Source of the DNA: JAMZMI01 sp049115715
GTDB lineage: Bacteria; Bacteroidota; Bacteroidia; Cytophagales; Cyclobacteriaceae
NCBI GenBank assembly: GCA_049115715.1
Contig: JAGDZQ010000006.1
Span: forward strand, 124,001 to 188,000
Direction of reading: 5' to 3'
Length of the DNA: 64,000 nucleotides
Shown here one piece after another: positions 45,501-54,269 of the stretch (position 1 is its first letter; each line of letters begins with the position of its first letter). The position numbers and the translations under genes are program-made. The notes below the pieces were generated by a model. That model had not been told where the DNA came from and searched no databases. It worked only from the letters and a program-made list of their open reading frames with translations.

Positions 45501-45583
45501 GTACTCCAACAGAAAAAGGGTTTTATTTGTTGGTAGTAACCGGGCCGGACATCAATCAAGTCAAAAGATTGTACATCCAATAG
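42578..45583 (+). CDS. T9SS-exported M43 (pappalysin-like) metalloprotease
   Basis: 1001 residues. A signal peptide (MRFFLALLIIAPIFISAQ) is followed by a propeptide-like part with YEVPVVFHVIHDG at about residue 68, then the zinc site THEMGHYLGVLHVFHG with His240, Glu241 and His244, a third His, and the CSSSGDYCSD and MIENFMDYTDDGC (Met-turn) elements of the M43 family. The middle has two repeated beta-rich modules of about 300 residues (starting near 352 and near 642: NDLGIREIRSPL and FDLGIRKITNAS), and the C-terminus is a T9SS type A sorting domain (FNFSMYPNPVVGKHFNLSF). It should be a secreted or surface protease. Confidence 0.9.
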   Translation: MRFFLALLIIAPIFISAQEKRCAADHIIYNSLRSETHSDFNTWINKKIELQKTKTHSFGSNKRQQSDVYEVPVVFHVIHDGKAVGNGSNLSEERILGQLKSLNDDFQRLNADTVDTPSQFLQNAVDTEIKFILAKQDPEGLPFSGITRTTFTSQSGFSDNDGPIMTSIIQWPPEDYINIYIANLTESLGWGIFPFSDLDGLSSEIKNFREIDGVFLNYKYTGFNDDESLAFTSYGRTLTHEMGHYLGVLHVFHGGCSSSGDYCSDTPSQSKSTLNISSCSSIPNTACDEEERPMIENFMDYTDDGCMNLFTLCQKNRMRAVLQQSPRRKSLLTSHALQESAIVENDLGIREIRSPLKTDCSTSFTPSIQVRNYGSNEISDFQINLKINNQIVETATFNTPVPVEESAVVSFANVNINSGILSEVSYEIVQVNNGLDMKEQNNAKSILLNPSESSIIPHTKSFNVDDDLIGRTELGTSSKWEIAVASDSVALNKAAGIMFYEMSDSINYGLKDILLTKVINVSSVSSALLTFKYAYSGRNSDEFLDELIVGISTDCGNTFPSSNYIYSRKGNSLVTTSKTDSRFLPSSELDWNQVDINITPYLDFDEIQIGFIGVNGGGNNLFIDDIQVTSTNLSAFDLGIRKITNASVVTCNENLSPRLNVRNFGFERITDMELSVSLNDSLFIKSYSGLNIQSGESDDFIFNFEDLNEGNNELVFDILSINDTTDQELSNNNLAFNIYIDNSADTIPIRQTFEDNIDDWVINESSGSPLFDTKEITGRNTVIKAHAYDSGLVGSQSYLVSPNISTSTVKYGAIRFRLAHAERPDYTDNLKILLSENCGRSYNIEVYNKNSSDMATSVSTEDWTPESDSDWISEFVDISDHMIWSNLRIAFVFTNGQGNNLYLDDIEFLSSNDPSQIIPEFNFSMYPNPVVGKHFNLSFKLPKKQTVNVKIIDMAGKIVLNRDLENILNQKYDFGTPTEKGFYLLVVTGPDINQVKRLYIQ

Positions 45584-45616
45584 ATAAAAGACACATTCGA
45601 GCTATTTTTGAGGGAT

Positions 45617-48280
45617 ATGAAAATTGGGATCATTTTTGGTGGCCAGTCACGTGAAAGAGAGATTTCTTTTGCAGGCGGCAGGACAGTTTATGACAACTTA
45701 AATAAGACACTGTTCGAGGCAGTTCCTATTTTCATTGATAGCCTTGGCAATTTCATACTACTAGATTGGCAATACCTGTATAAGGGGACAATTCGAGACT
45801 TTTATCCGGACAGTGCCTTCACTCCCGAAAGCAAGCATTTCTTTCAAGTGTATATTGAGTCTCTAGCTGAAGACAAGGAATCAATACAGAAATGTATTGA
45901 TAGGGTTGGTCGAAAAATTCAACCAGAAGAACTTAGTGAGTTGATTGATTTTGCATTTCTAACGCTTCATGGACCATATGGAGAAGATGGTAATATTCAA
46001 GGGATTCTGGAATGGTATGGAATTCCGTATTCTGGAGCTGGGATCTTGCCCGGAAGTATTGGAATCGATAAGAAGATTCAAAAAGATATTCTCAAAAAAT
46101 CGGGTTATGATGTATTGAAGAGCGCAACGCTTAGTAGAGAATCATGGCAACAATCATCAAAAGAAATAGTAAGTGCTATTAAGGCGGATTTTGGTTTTCC
46201 AATAGTGATAAAAGCGCCTCATCAAGGCTCTTCAATTGGGGTGAGTATAGTCAAAAATGTGACTGAACTGGAGGAAGGGATCAATCGCTCATTATTCATC
46301 GAGAGGATTGATGTTGAATGGTGGCATTCACAAAGTGAAGATGATAAGAGGAATTTCTTAGTTTCATTTACTGATATAAGGGAAGGCTTAGGTTTTCCTG
46401 TGATTGCAAACGATCAACTAATTTATCACCCAGAAGTGCTCTGGGAATTTTTAGACAATTCGAATAAGGATGTACGTCTCGAGTCGATTGATGGTGAATC
46501 AACGTTGCTTATTGAAGCTTTTGTGGAGGGAAGAGAATTTTCATGTATTGTAATCGAAGATGAAAATGGAAACCCGATAGCACTCCCTCCCACTGAGATA
46601 AAAAAGTCTAACGACATTTTCGACTACCGATCAAAGTACCTACCGGGAATCTCTCGTAAAATAACGCCCATTGATCTTCCCGATAATGAAATAGGAAGAA
46701 TTCGGCAAGCATCAGAGAAGTTGTACAGGGACCTACACAGTCAGGTATACGCTCGAATAGATGGATTTTATACCCACAAAAGGAAGATAATTTTAAACGA
46801 TCCCAATACCACATCAGGAATGTTGCCTTCCTCTTTTTTCTTCCATCAGGCAGCCGAGATTGGACTCAATCCTTCTCAGTTTTTGACTTATATCATTGAT
46901 GCTTCCCTAAAAGCAAGACTTAGTTCTGGAAAAAACATCTTTCGTATAAATAGTTTGATACAAGACCTTGAAGATTCCTTGTCAAGGGAATCTCAAAAAA
47001 GTACGGATAAGATCAAAGTGGGTGTTTTCATGGGAGGATTCTCTTCAGAAAGACACATAAGTGTGGAAAGTGGTAGAAATATCTTTGAGAAGCTTTCGTC
47101 CTCAAACAAATACCTACCAATCCCTATTTTCTTAACTGGAAATGAAAATAGGCATGAGCTCTATCAGCTCCCTATTAACATCATGCTTAAGGACAATGCA
47201 GATGATATTAAGGCGAAGGTTTCTGATTCGAAATCTAAAGCACACCCTGTAGTTAGTTCTATACGAAAGAAGACTGAGACCATCAAAGACAAGTTCGCTT
47301 ACGAAGGCACCACTGAATTGGAATCGCTTACTTATGAAGACCTAAAATCTAAAATAGATTTTGCTTTTATTGCGCTTCATGGACGTCCCGGTGAAGATGG
47401 AGCAGTTCAATCAGAGTTGGAAAAACTTGAGATACCGTACAATGGATCTGGAGTCGAGAGCTCGCAAATCACAATCAATAAGTACGACACGAATGAATTG
47501 CTTTCTCAACATGGAATCTTAGTTGCTCAGCATGATCTGATTCACGAAAGTGATTTCATTGCAGACAAAAATGGCGTAATAGATAAAGTTGAAAAGGCAT
47601 TTCAATATCCCCTTATAGCAAAGCCAGCAGATGATGGATGCTCGTCGGCAGTAAAGAAAATCAAAGACAGAAATGAGTTTGTGGCTTTTTGCGAAATGAT
47701 GTTTCGAACGTCTGCATCATTCCCTGAAAAACCGAAAAAAGTTCTAAAGCTGCTCGATAATGAAGAATTCCCGCAGAAGAATTTTTTCCTTATTGAAGAG
47801 TTGATTTCTTCGAATGGTGCGGATCGTTTTCTTGAAATAACCGGTGGCATGCTTACTAAATTGGAAGAAGATGGCCAGCTTAGTTATCAGGTTTTCGAAC
47901 CCTCAGAAGCTATGGCTAGTGGAGAAGTGCTTTCATTGGAAGAGAAGTTTCTAGCTGGGGAAGGTCAAAACATCACCCCTGCACGTTTGGCATCAGACCC
48001 TAAGGATTACCCTCAAATAGTCGCTGAGGTCAAAAAAGTTCTGGAGAAGACTGCAAGAATCGTGAATGTGGAAGGCTATTGCCGTATTGATGCCTTTGTT
48101 AGAGTCTTTCCCGACAGGACAGAAACGGTTATTATTGAGATCAATTCCCTTCCAGGAATGACGCCAGCTACAGCCATTTTTCATCAAAGTGCTCTTAGTG
48201 ATATGAAGCCGTATCAATTTATTGATAAAATCATTGAGTACGGGTTTGCAAAACAGAAGCGAGATTCAGTTTCTGTCTAA
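45617..48280 (+). CDS. Tandem D-alanine-D-alanine ligase-like ATP-grasp protein
   Basis: 887 residues from ATG 45617 (TTG 45608 is in frame). Two complete ligase-type halves lie in series: residues 1 to about 455, starting KIGIIFGGQSREREISFAGG, and from about 467, starting KVGVFMGGFSSERHISVESG. Each has the glycine-rich substrate loop (LTLHGPYGEDGNIQG; IALHGRPGEDGAVQSE), an ATP-binding Lys segment (FPIVIKAPHQGSSIGVS; YPLIAKPADDGCSSAV) and an RID motif. The metal site is standard in half two (EINSLPGMTP) but reads LNDPNTTSGMLP in half one. The normal ligase is about 305-350 residues. Ddl makes D-Ala-D-Ala for peptidoglycan; half one may be inactive, or use another substrate. Confidence 0.88.
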   Translation: MKIGIIFGGQSREREISFAGGRTVYDNLNKTLFEAVPIFIDSLGNFILLDWQYLYKGTIRDFYPDSAFTPESKHFFQVYIESLAEDKESIQKCIDRVGRKIQPEELSELIDFAFLTLHGPYGEDGNIQGILEWYGIPYSGAGILPGSIGIDKKIQKDILKKSGYDVLKSATLSRESWQQSSKEIVSAIKADFGFPIVIKAPHQGSSIGVSIVKNVTELEEGINRSLFIERIDVEWWHSQSEDDKRNFLVSFTDIREGLGFPVIANDQLIYHPEVLWEFLDNSNKDVRLESIDGESTLLIEAFVEGREFSCIVIEDENGNPIALPPTEIKKSNDIFDYRSKYLPGISRKITPIDLPDNEIGRIRQASEKLYRDLHSQVYARIDGFYTHKRKIILNDPNTTSGMLPSSFFFHQAAEIGLNPSQFLTYIIDASLKARLSSGKNIFRINSLIQDLEDSLSRESQKSTDKIKVGVFMGGFSSERHISVESGRNIFEKLSSSNKYLPIPIFLTGNENRHELYQLPINIMLKDNADDIKAKVSDSKSKAHPVVSSIRKKTETIKDKFAYEGTTELESLTYEDLKSKIDFAFIALHGRPGEDGAVQSELEKLEIPYNGSGVESSQITINKYDTNELLSQHGILVAQHDLIHESDFIADKNGVIDKVEKAFQYPLIAKPADDGCSSAVKKIKDRNEFVAFCEMMFRTSASFPEKPKKVLKLLDNEEFPQKNFFLIEELISSNGADRFLEITGGMLTKLEEDGQLSYQVFEPSEAMASGEVLSLEEKFLAGEGQNITPARLASDPKDYPQIVAEVKKVLEKTARIVNVEGYCRIDAFVRVFPDRTETVIIEINSLPGMTPATAIFHQSALSDMKPYQFIDKIIEYGFAKQKRDSVSV

Positions 48281-48336
48281 TGAAAAAAGTAGATATTTGA
48301 CGCTTGAATATCGATTAAACGAATAAGCTATAAATC

Positions 48337-49182
48337 ATGGCCAAACAAAGAACTTGGAAAGACTTGCTGTTGCACCTTCTTGTAATTATTGTGCTGAGTG
48401 TCGGTGCGGTCTTAGGTTTCTTTTACGTCTACTTACCTATTACTACCAATCATGGTGAAACGCTTACTGTTCCAGATGTGAGAGGCATTACTTTAGGAGA
48501 ATTGGATGATTTTCTTGGTAGTAGAAATTTAAGATTTGAAGTCACAGAAGACTCAGGGTTTTCGGCCAATGAAAAACCACTCGCTGTTTTGCAACAGTTT
48601 CCACTCCCTAATGCCAAAGTGAAAGAGAATAGGAAGATTTATGTGACATTGAATTCTGAAAATCCACCGCTAATAAGAATGCCGAAGTTGACAGGATCTT
48701 TGAAAAATGCAGCTTTAATTTTACAGACCTATGATCTGGTAGTTGGAGAGATTATCTATGTCCCAGACCCGATATTAAATACCGTTTTGAAACAACAAAT
48801 AAACGGTCGTGAGGTATTGGAAGGTGAGAAAATACCTAAGGGTTCCAAAATTGATCTTGTGGCTGGGGATGGACTGGGACAGCAAAATCTCGAATCACCA
48901 GATCTGATAAGTCATGATTTAGAGAGTGCACAAATCGCCATAATAGGATCAGGTTTGAAAATTGGTGAGATTGTACACGAGAAGACCAATGTTGCCGTTA
49001 TTGAAACGATTAATAATGATGGTACTATAGAAAAATCTGAGCTGGAAGTCAGTCCTGGGAGTATTTTTAAACAAAAACCAAAACGAGGAAGAAACATGCG
49101 GTTGGGTCAGAAAGTGGATTTATGGGTATACTCACCAGATTCAACAAGTATAGCTCCTACGTTATTAGATGACAATCAATGA
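48337..49182 (+). CDS. Membrane-anchored PASTA-domain protein
   Basis: 281 residues: a membrane helix (about residues 10-33) and then three PASTA-like modules, at roughly 40-109 (TLTVPDVRGITLGELDDFL), 112-178 (IRMPKLTGSLKNAALIL) and 185-270 (LESPDLISHDLESAQIAII). PASTA modules bind or sense muropeptides or help penicillin-binding proteins and kinases. There is no kinase or transpeptidase domain, as in other free-standing Bacteroidota PASTA proteins. It begins 56 bp after the ligase-like gene and overlaps the next gene by 4 bp (ATGA), so it belongs to the same transcript. Confidence 0.9.
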   Translation: MAKQRTWKDLLLHLLVIIVLSVGAVLGFFYVYLPITTNHGETLTVPDVRGITLGELDDFLGSRNLRFEVTEDSGFSANEKPLAVLQQFPLPNAKVKENRKIYVTLNSENPPLIRMPKLTGSLKNAALILQTYDLVVGEIIYVPDPILNTVLKQQINGREVLEGEKIPKGSKIDLVAGDGLGQQNLESPDLISHDLESAQIAIIGSGLKIGEIVHEKTNVAVIETINNDGTIEKSELEVSPGSIFKQKPKRGRNMRLGQKVDLWVYSPDSTSIAPTLLDDNQ

Positions 49183-50990
49183 GAATTTCGGCGATCATAT
49201 TCCTTCTTTTCTCTGGAGTCATAGCTCATGGACAGTTAATTACTGTGCCATTAAGTTCCAAAAGGTCAATTCAGACTACTCAAAAGCTTAAGCAAATTGA
49301 ACTCCCGTTTTGGGATGACTTTTCCAGCAGTGGAGATTCTCCGGATACATTGCTCTGGAACGGAGGGTTCGACATATTTGTCAATGACGCGCTTAGTCTC
49401 AATACCCCCACGTATAAGGCAGCAACTTTTGATGGATTAAGGGGAAATGGAACCGCATATGAAATTGAAAACGATCTTGCTGGAATCACCGATACACTTG
49501 CTACACATCAAATTGACCTTTCCGGTTTAAACCTTGTAGATAGTGTCTACTTGAGCTTTTTCTGGCAAGCTGGAGGTCTAAGTGAGCTCCCTGATGAAGA
49601 AGATACTCTTTCGCTAGACTTTTATGGAGGAGATTTGGAGTGGCATAGAATATGGGCAAAGGGAGGCGCAGAAAAACGAAGCGACTTTTTTACTCAAGAA
49701 ATGGTACATCTGGATGACCCAATCTATTATCATGATAAATTTCGCTTCAGGTTTCGCTTATTGGGTAAAAGAAACGGCCCTTTTGACACTTGGCACCTAG
49801 ACTATGTCTATCTCAATAAAAGCAGATTTTCCACAGATACACTTCACTTTGATCGATCCCTTACCGGAAAACCAACTGCTTTATTTGGTATCTATAGAGA
49901 GATTCCTGCCAATGTTTTTTTTAGCGATCCGGGAATGTTTTTGAATCACCAGTCAATCGAATCAAAGAACTTGGACAATACTCCTCACTCCGTTCAATAC
50001 TTCTACAAGCTGGAAAATCTCACCACCTCTGAGGTATATATCGATAGTGAAATTCCCGGTGCTTCCGTGGATTTGAGCCCATTGGAATTTGATGTCATCT
50101 CAACCTCTTTTTCTTCTTCGATTTCAGCGCAGACAAATCCTTTGGATTCACAAGTATTGCAAACTACTTTTTCAATGTTTACCGGGGATAAAAACTTGTT
50201 CGAAGAAGTAAATGGTACCGACACTGTTTTTCTCAATCCTGATCTCAAAATCAACGATACGATTCGTCAAACCTATACACTCCAAAATCACTATGCCTAT
50301 GACGATGGGATCGCTGAGTTTGCTGGAGGGATAAACGAAGCAAATGGAAAATTGGCTGTCAGGTACGGTATCCCCCAGCCTGACACGCTTACGCATATCG
50401 ATATTCATTTCCCTAATATAGACCCGGGTTCTGAAGGTAAGTCAATCAATATCATGGTCTGGACGAATGGTGGAAACACACTCCTGACGAGTCAGTCTCA
50501 TACCATTTCGCTCAACACGAAAAAAAATGAGTTCCAAAGAATCAAACTCAACAAAACACAGCTAATAAGAGACACAGTCTATGTCGGTTTTCAGCAGCTA
50601 GATGATGATTATCTTCCTGTCGGTTTTGACAATACTAGTCCAGAAGCAAAAGGTGAAATTTTCTTTACCAAAAGTGGAGTATGGACTCAAAACGAACGAT
50701 TAAATGGGGTTTTCATGATACGTCCGGTTTTTCAATTTGATAGCACGTTTGTTCTATCGAATAAGAAACAAGCTTATGATTTGATACCACATCCAAACCC
50801 GTCAAAAGGAATCATTCGATTCAATGAAACGATAGATTTGCTTACCGTTTATAGCTTGGACGGGGCTCTTATGTATAAAAGCTCTTCAAAAAATTCGTAC
50901 GATATTTCTTCACTTCAAAATGGTATATATTTATTAAAAGTTAAAAAGGGCGATACGATCATAAGCTCCAGGTTAATTTTAAATAAATGA
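49179..50990 (+). CDS. T9SS-exported protein of unknown function
   Basis: 603 residues. A signal peptide (MRISAIIFLLFSGVIAHGQ) is followed by a beta-rich region that begins LPFWDDFSSSGDSPDT, like the MAM/laminin-type segments of secreted proteins (VYLSFFWQAGG, DTWHLDYVYLN). The end is a T9SS type A sorting domain (IPHPNPSKGIIRFNE ... NGIYLLKVKKGD). Its ATG overlaps the stop of the PASTA gene (ATGA) and its own stop overlaps the start of the next gene (ATGA), so all three are translationally linked. No enzymatic motif was recognised. Confidence 0.8.
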   Translation: MRISAIIFLLFSGVIAHGQLITVPLSSKRSIQTTQKLKQIELPFWDDFSSSGDSPDTLLWNGGFDIFVNDALSLNTPTYKAATFDGLRGNGTAYEIENDLAGITDTLATHQIDLSGLNLVDSVYLSFFWQAGGLSELPDEEDTLSLDFYGGDLEWHRIWAKGGAEKRSDFFTQEMVHLDDPIYYHDKFRFRFRLLGKRNGPFDTWHLDYVYLNKSRFSTDTLHFDRSLTGKPTALFGIYREIPANVFFSDPGMFLNHQSIESKNLDNTPHSVQYFYKLENLTTSEVYIDSEIPGASVDLSPLEFDVISTSFSSSISAQTNPLDSQVLQTTFSMFTGDKNLFEEVNGTDTVFLNPDLKINDTIRQTYTLQNHYAYDDGIAEFAGGINEANGKLAVRYGIPQPDTLTHIDIHFPNIDPGSEGKSINIMVWTNGGNTLLTSQSHTISLNTKKNEFQRIKLNKTQLIRDTVYVGFQQLDDDYLPVGFDNTSPEAKGEIFFTKSGVWTQNERLNGVFMIRPVFQFDSTFVLSNKKQAYDLIPHPNPSKGIIRFNETIDLLTVYSLDGALMYKSSSKNSYDISSLQNGIYLLKVKKGDTIISSRLILNK

Positions 50991-52990
50991 AACTACTACA
51001 TTTTGCCATTTTTCTTGGCACTGCTACCCTTTCCCTAAGCATAAAAGGGCAAACACCCTGTGTCGACGGACTGGTTAATGATACATATCCTTGTAACCAA
51101 ACCAGACTCATGTCACACCTTACTCCCACGGAACTTGGAGGAGAAGAACTCAACGATATCTGGGGTTGGACTGATACAGAATCTGGCAAAGAATACGCAT
51201 TGGTAGGCCTTACTGATGGTGTCACTTTTGTTGATATATCGGCTCCAACTGCTCCGGTCGTATTGGGCAAGTTAGAAGAACCAGAAAGTGCCAATAACTC
51301 AAGATTAAGTGGGATTCAACATGGCAAATCAGCATGGAGAGATTTGAAGGTCTATAAAGATCACGTTTTTGTGGTTAGCGATAATAATGCTCAACATGGC
51401 ATGCAAGTCTTCGATCTGACGCGACTTAGGGAATTTGATGGTTCTACTTTTCAAAGTTTCGATGCAGATGGATTCTATTCAGTGATTGGATCTTCTCATA
51501 ATGTTGTAATCAATGAGGCTACAGGGTTCGCTTACATAGTAGGAACTAAACCAGACGCTAGTGTTTGCGGTGAAGGTGGTTTGCATATTGTAAATATTCA
51601 AGATCCGAAGAACCCAATATACGAGAACTGCTTCGATGATGATGGGTATACGCATGATGCACAATGTATTATCTATGAGGGACCTGATTCAAAATACAGC
51701 GGAAGGGAAATTTGTTTCAATTCCAATGTAGACACTTTCACTATTGTTGATGTGGATGATAAAAACGACATGAGCATAATAAGTAGATCCAGCTACGATC
51801 GTGTCGAATACACTCACCAAGGCTGGTTGACTGAAGATCAGCGCTTCTATCTAATGAATGACGAAAATGATGAAGATGCACATGGATTCAATCCACGAAC
51901 TCTCATTTGGGATATACAGGATTTGGAGAATCCTGTCATGATCGGAGAATATTATAACGTCGCAGTGTCAATCGATCATAATCTATATACACATCTGGGA
52001 ATGGCTTTCGAATCGAATTACACAAGTGGATTGAGAGTTTTAGATTTAAGCAACGTTGATCAGGGTGTCATGCGTGAACTGGCGTTCTTCGATACTTTCC
52101 CTTCCGAAAACTCAATTGTCTTTGCTGGAAACTGGAGCAACTATCCCTATTTCGAAAGTGGTAATATTATCCTTTCTGATATTGAAAATGGATTGTTCGT
52201 TGTTCAACTTGATTTGAAAACTGATCCTATTGCTAACCACCCAAAAGATACAATGGTCTGCGAGGGAGCTCCTGTTACCTTTCGCATTAATACCAGTTCA
52301 GACGATCTTGAATACAAATGGCAAAGACTGGGGAACAAGCGTTTCGCGGATATGGGTGAGAGTGTCGAGCAAGTCGGAACAGAAACGAACACACTTCAAT
52401 TAGATGCGACAGATGTATTTAATGGTGCTCAGTTCCGATGCAAAGTCACCGATTCGGAAGGGAATATATTTTATTCATTCCCATCATCTTATGATACTGA
52501 TGGTATGGGAGCTTTTCCAATCGCAAGTTTTTCGTCTAACCAAAACGATCAAACCGTCACATTTACAAATGAAAGTACGGATGGAGAAACTTATCTATGG
52601 GATTTTGGAGATGGAAATGTCTCTTCCGACGAAAATCCTACACACATCTATGCCAATATAAATACGTTCGTTGTTAAACTGACTGTTACCAATGACTGTG
52701 GCTCTGATACTTTTAGTTCAGAGCAGAATCTACTTACAGGAGGAACACTTGCTAACATATCTCTAAAGAACTTTGACTTGTACCCAAATCCAGCGAGCGG
52801 CTTTTTCACCCTTAAAAACCACGATCATCATACTCTTGAGCTGAAAGATTTATCAGGTAAACTTGTATTAAAATCTTCTCTCAGCATGAAAGAGACCACA
52901 ATTCCATTAAAAGAAATCAGTAAAGGGGTTTACTTAGTTACTCTAATCGGCATAAAAAGTAAGGAAACCCTCAGATTGATAGTCAAATAA
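50987..52990 (+). CDS. T9SS-exported choice-of-anchor B/LVIVD protein with PKD domain
   Basis: 667 residues. Signal peptide of about 22 residues; then a beta-propeller-like region of the choice-of-anchor B (LVIVD) type (WGWTDTESGKEYALVGLTDG, FVDISAPTAPVVLGKLE, LHIVNIQDPKNPIYE) up to about 410; an immunoglobulin-like part (about 425-500, CEGAPVTFRINTSS); a PKD domain (PIASFSSNQNDQTVTFTNES, WDFGDG); and a T9SS type A sorting domain (FDLYPNPASGFFTLKNHD). The propeller is a probable ligand-binding surface; the target is unknown. It converges on the M50 gene with only 4 bp between the two stop codons. Confidence 0.9.
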   Translation: MKLLHFAIFLGTATLSLSIKGQTPCVDGLVNDTYPCNQTRLMSHLTPTELGGEELNDIWGWTDTESGKEYALVGLTDGVTFVDISAPTAPVVLGKLEEPESANNSRLSGIQHGKSAWRDLKVYKDHVFVVSDNNAQHGMQVFDLTRLREFDGSTFQSFDADGFYSVIGSSHNVVINEATGFAYIVGTKPDASVCGEGGLHIVNIQDPKNPIYENCFDDDGYTHDAQCIIYEGPDSKYSGREICFNSNVDTFTIVDVDDKNDMSIISRSSYDRVEYTHQGWLTEDQRFYLMNDENDEDAHGFNPRTLIWDIQDLENPVMIGEYYNVAVSIDHNLYTHLGMAFESNYTSGLRVLDLSNVDQGVMRELAFFDTFPSENSIVFAGNWSNYPYFESGNIILSDIENGLFVVQLDLKTDPIANHPKDTMVCEGAPVTFRINTSSDDLEYKWQRLGNKRFADMGESVEQVGTETNTLQLDATDVFNGAQFRCKVTDSEGNIFYSFPSSYDTDGMGAFPIASFSSNQNDQTVTFTNESTDGETYLWDFGDGNVSSDENPTHIYANINTFVVKLTVTNDCGSDTFSSEQNLLTGGTLANISLKNFDLYPNPASGFFTLKNHDHHTLELKDLSGKLVLKSSLSMKETTIPLKEISKGVYLVTLIGIKSKETLRLIVK

Positions 52991-52994
52991 GGTT

Positions 52995-54269
52995 TTACAT
53001 ACTCATTGCGAAAGGTTGAGGACTGAAGGATAGAGCAAATATGATAAGTGCAAATACTCCCAGAGCAATCCTTTTTGTATCTAGCGGTCTATGATCAGCT
53101 ACGGGAGGATGGTATATTCCGACAAATCTCCCGATAACCAATGCAAACAAAAGATATCCTTCATACCCAGTAACTCCAAATAAAGTATGTACGCCAAACT
53201 GCAGAGCAAGCATTACTGAAGCATAAGTCCATCTATCCCGTTTTTTCTCAAAGATGGAAAATGCACATAAATGAAGAAAGTACAAATAGACAATCAAGAT
53301 AAGCAGGAAGTTAATTGCTCCATCAAAGGAAGTATCAGTCATCAGATCTGCGCTTACAATACCTAGACCGGCATAAAAAACGAAAATTGAAAATAGTACT
53401 GCGGATATTTTCTTACTCAAGGTATCTCCAAAAAGCCCGAAGATCACATGACCTCCATCAAGTTGTCCGATGGGAAGAAGGTTAAGTGCCGTGAAAAATA
53501 GTGCCAAAAGTCCAGCCAATAAATAAGGATTATGCATTATTTCTTCCTTGTTCGGAATCCTAGCTTTATCAACTACAAAGTATTTTTCTACAATAAGAAA
53601 GAGCAAAGGCTTACTAAAATACATATTCTGATAGCTATCCATGGCTTCAAATTCTGCATAATACCACTCCCCTTCCTTTCCTTCTTCTATAAACGTTAAT
53701 GAATCCTGCTTTCGCGACTCTTGATAACTCAAAAAATGTTGTTGTTCGCTAAATTCCTGAGTATAAACATGATCCGGGTAATCCAGTCCAAACTGCTCGT
53801 ATTCAGGATGAATTTCAAAGACATATTCTGGTTCTGGTAGATTCGCATAACCGTAAGCAATAACGCCAACCGCGACCAAAAAGCCCGCAACAGGTCCGGC
53901 GACACCTATATCAAAGTAATGAATGCGAGACTTTATTTTATCCTTAATGCGAATAAAGGCTCCCATGGTCCCAAACGAGGGCACTAGAATAAAGCCTAAC
54001 CAAAGTGGAATATAAAAAGGAAGCGTGATTTTCACTTTATGAAATCTGGCAGTCAGATAATGGCCAAACTCATGTACAGTTAGAATCAATAGAAAAGGAA
54101 TTGAAAATTTGAATCCGTTCAAAAAATCCCGCCAGGACATCAAATGGTTCTCTTCCACAAAGAATAGATACTTAGAATGCATCCATTCTGATCCCGCCAA
54201 AGTGGTCGTTACAACGGTTGTTAATAACAAACCAATTTGGATTAATCGGGTCTTTTGTTCTTTAATCAT
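52995..54269 (-). CDS. Site-2 protease family (M50) membrane metalloprotease
   Basis: 424 residues from ATG 54269 (TTG 54284 also in frame). Several membrane helices surround the zinc motif HEFGHYLTARFH (His66-Glu67-His70), and the second conserved element is LNLLPIGQLDGGHVIFG; together these mark a site-2 protease/rhomboid-like intramembrane peptidase. A long soluble loop of about 100 residues follows residue 150. Substrates are unknown; such enzymes cut membrane-anchored regulators. Its ATG overlaps the end of the HAD gene by 8 bp, suggesting coupled translation. Confidence 0.9.
   Translation of the reverse strand: MIKEQKTRLIQIGLLLTTVVTTTLAGSEWMHSKYLFFVEENHLMSWRDFLNGFKFSIPFLLILTVHEFGHYLTARFHKVKITLPFYIPLWLGFILVPSFGTMGAFIRIKDKIKSRIHYFDIGVAGPVAGFLVAVGVIAYGYANLPEPEYVFEIHPEYEQFGLDYPDHVYTQEFSEQQHFLSYQESRKQDSLTFIEEGKEGEWYYAEFEAMDSYQNMYFSKPLLFLIVEKYFVVDKARIPNKEEIMHNPYLLAGLLALFFTALNLLPIGQLDGGHVIFGLFGDTLSKKISAVLFSIFVFYAGLGIVSADLMTDTSFDGAINFLLILIVYLYFLHLCAFSIFEKKRDRWTYASVMLALQFGVHTLFGVTGYEGYLLFALVIGRFVGIYHPPVADHRPLDTKRIALGVFALIIFALSFSPQPFAMSM

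Noticed and set aside
45603..45610. TATTTTTG promoter-like site before the tandem ligase
   Set aside because: It is only 6 bp from the ATG, leaving no room for a leader, and matches of this type are expected by chance in AT-rich DNA.
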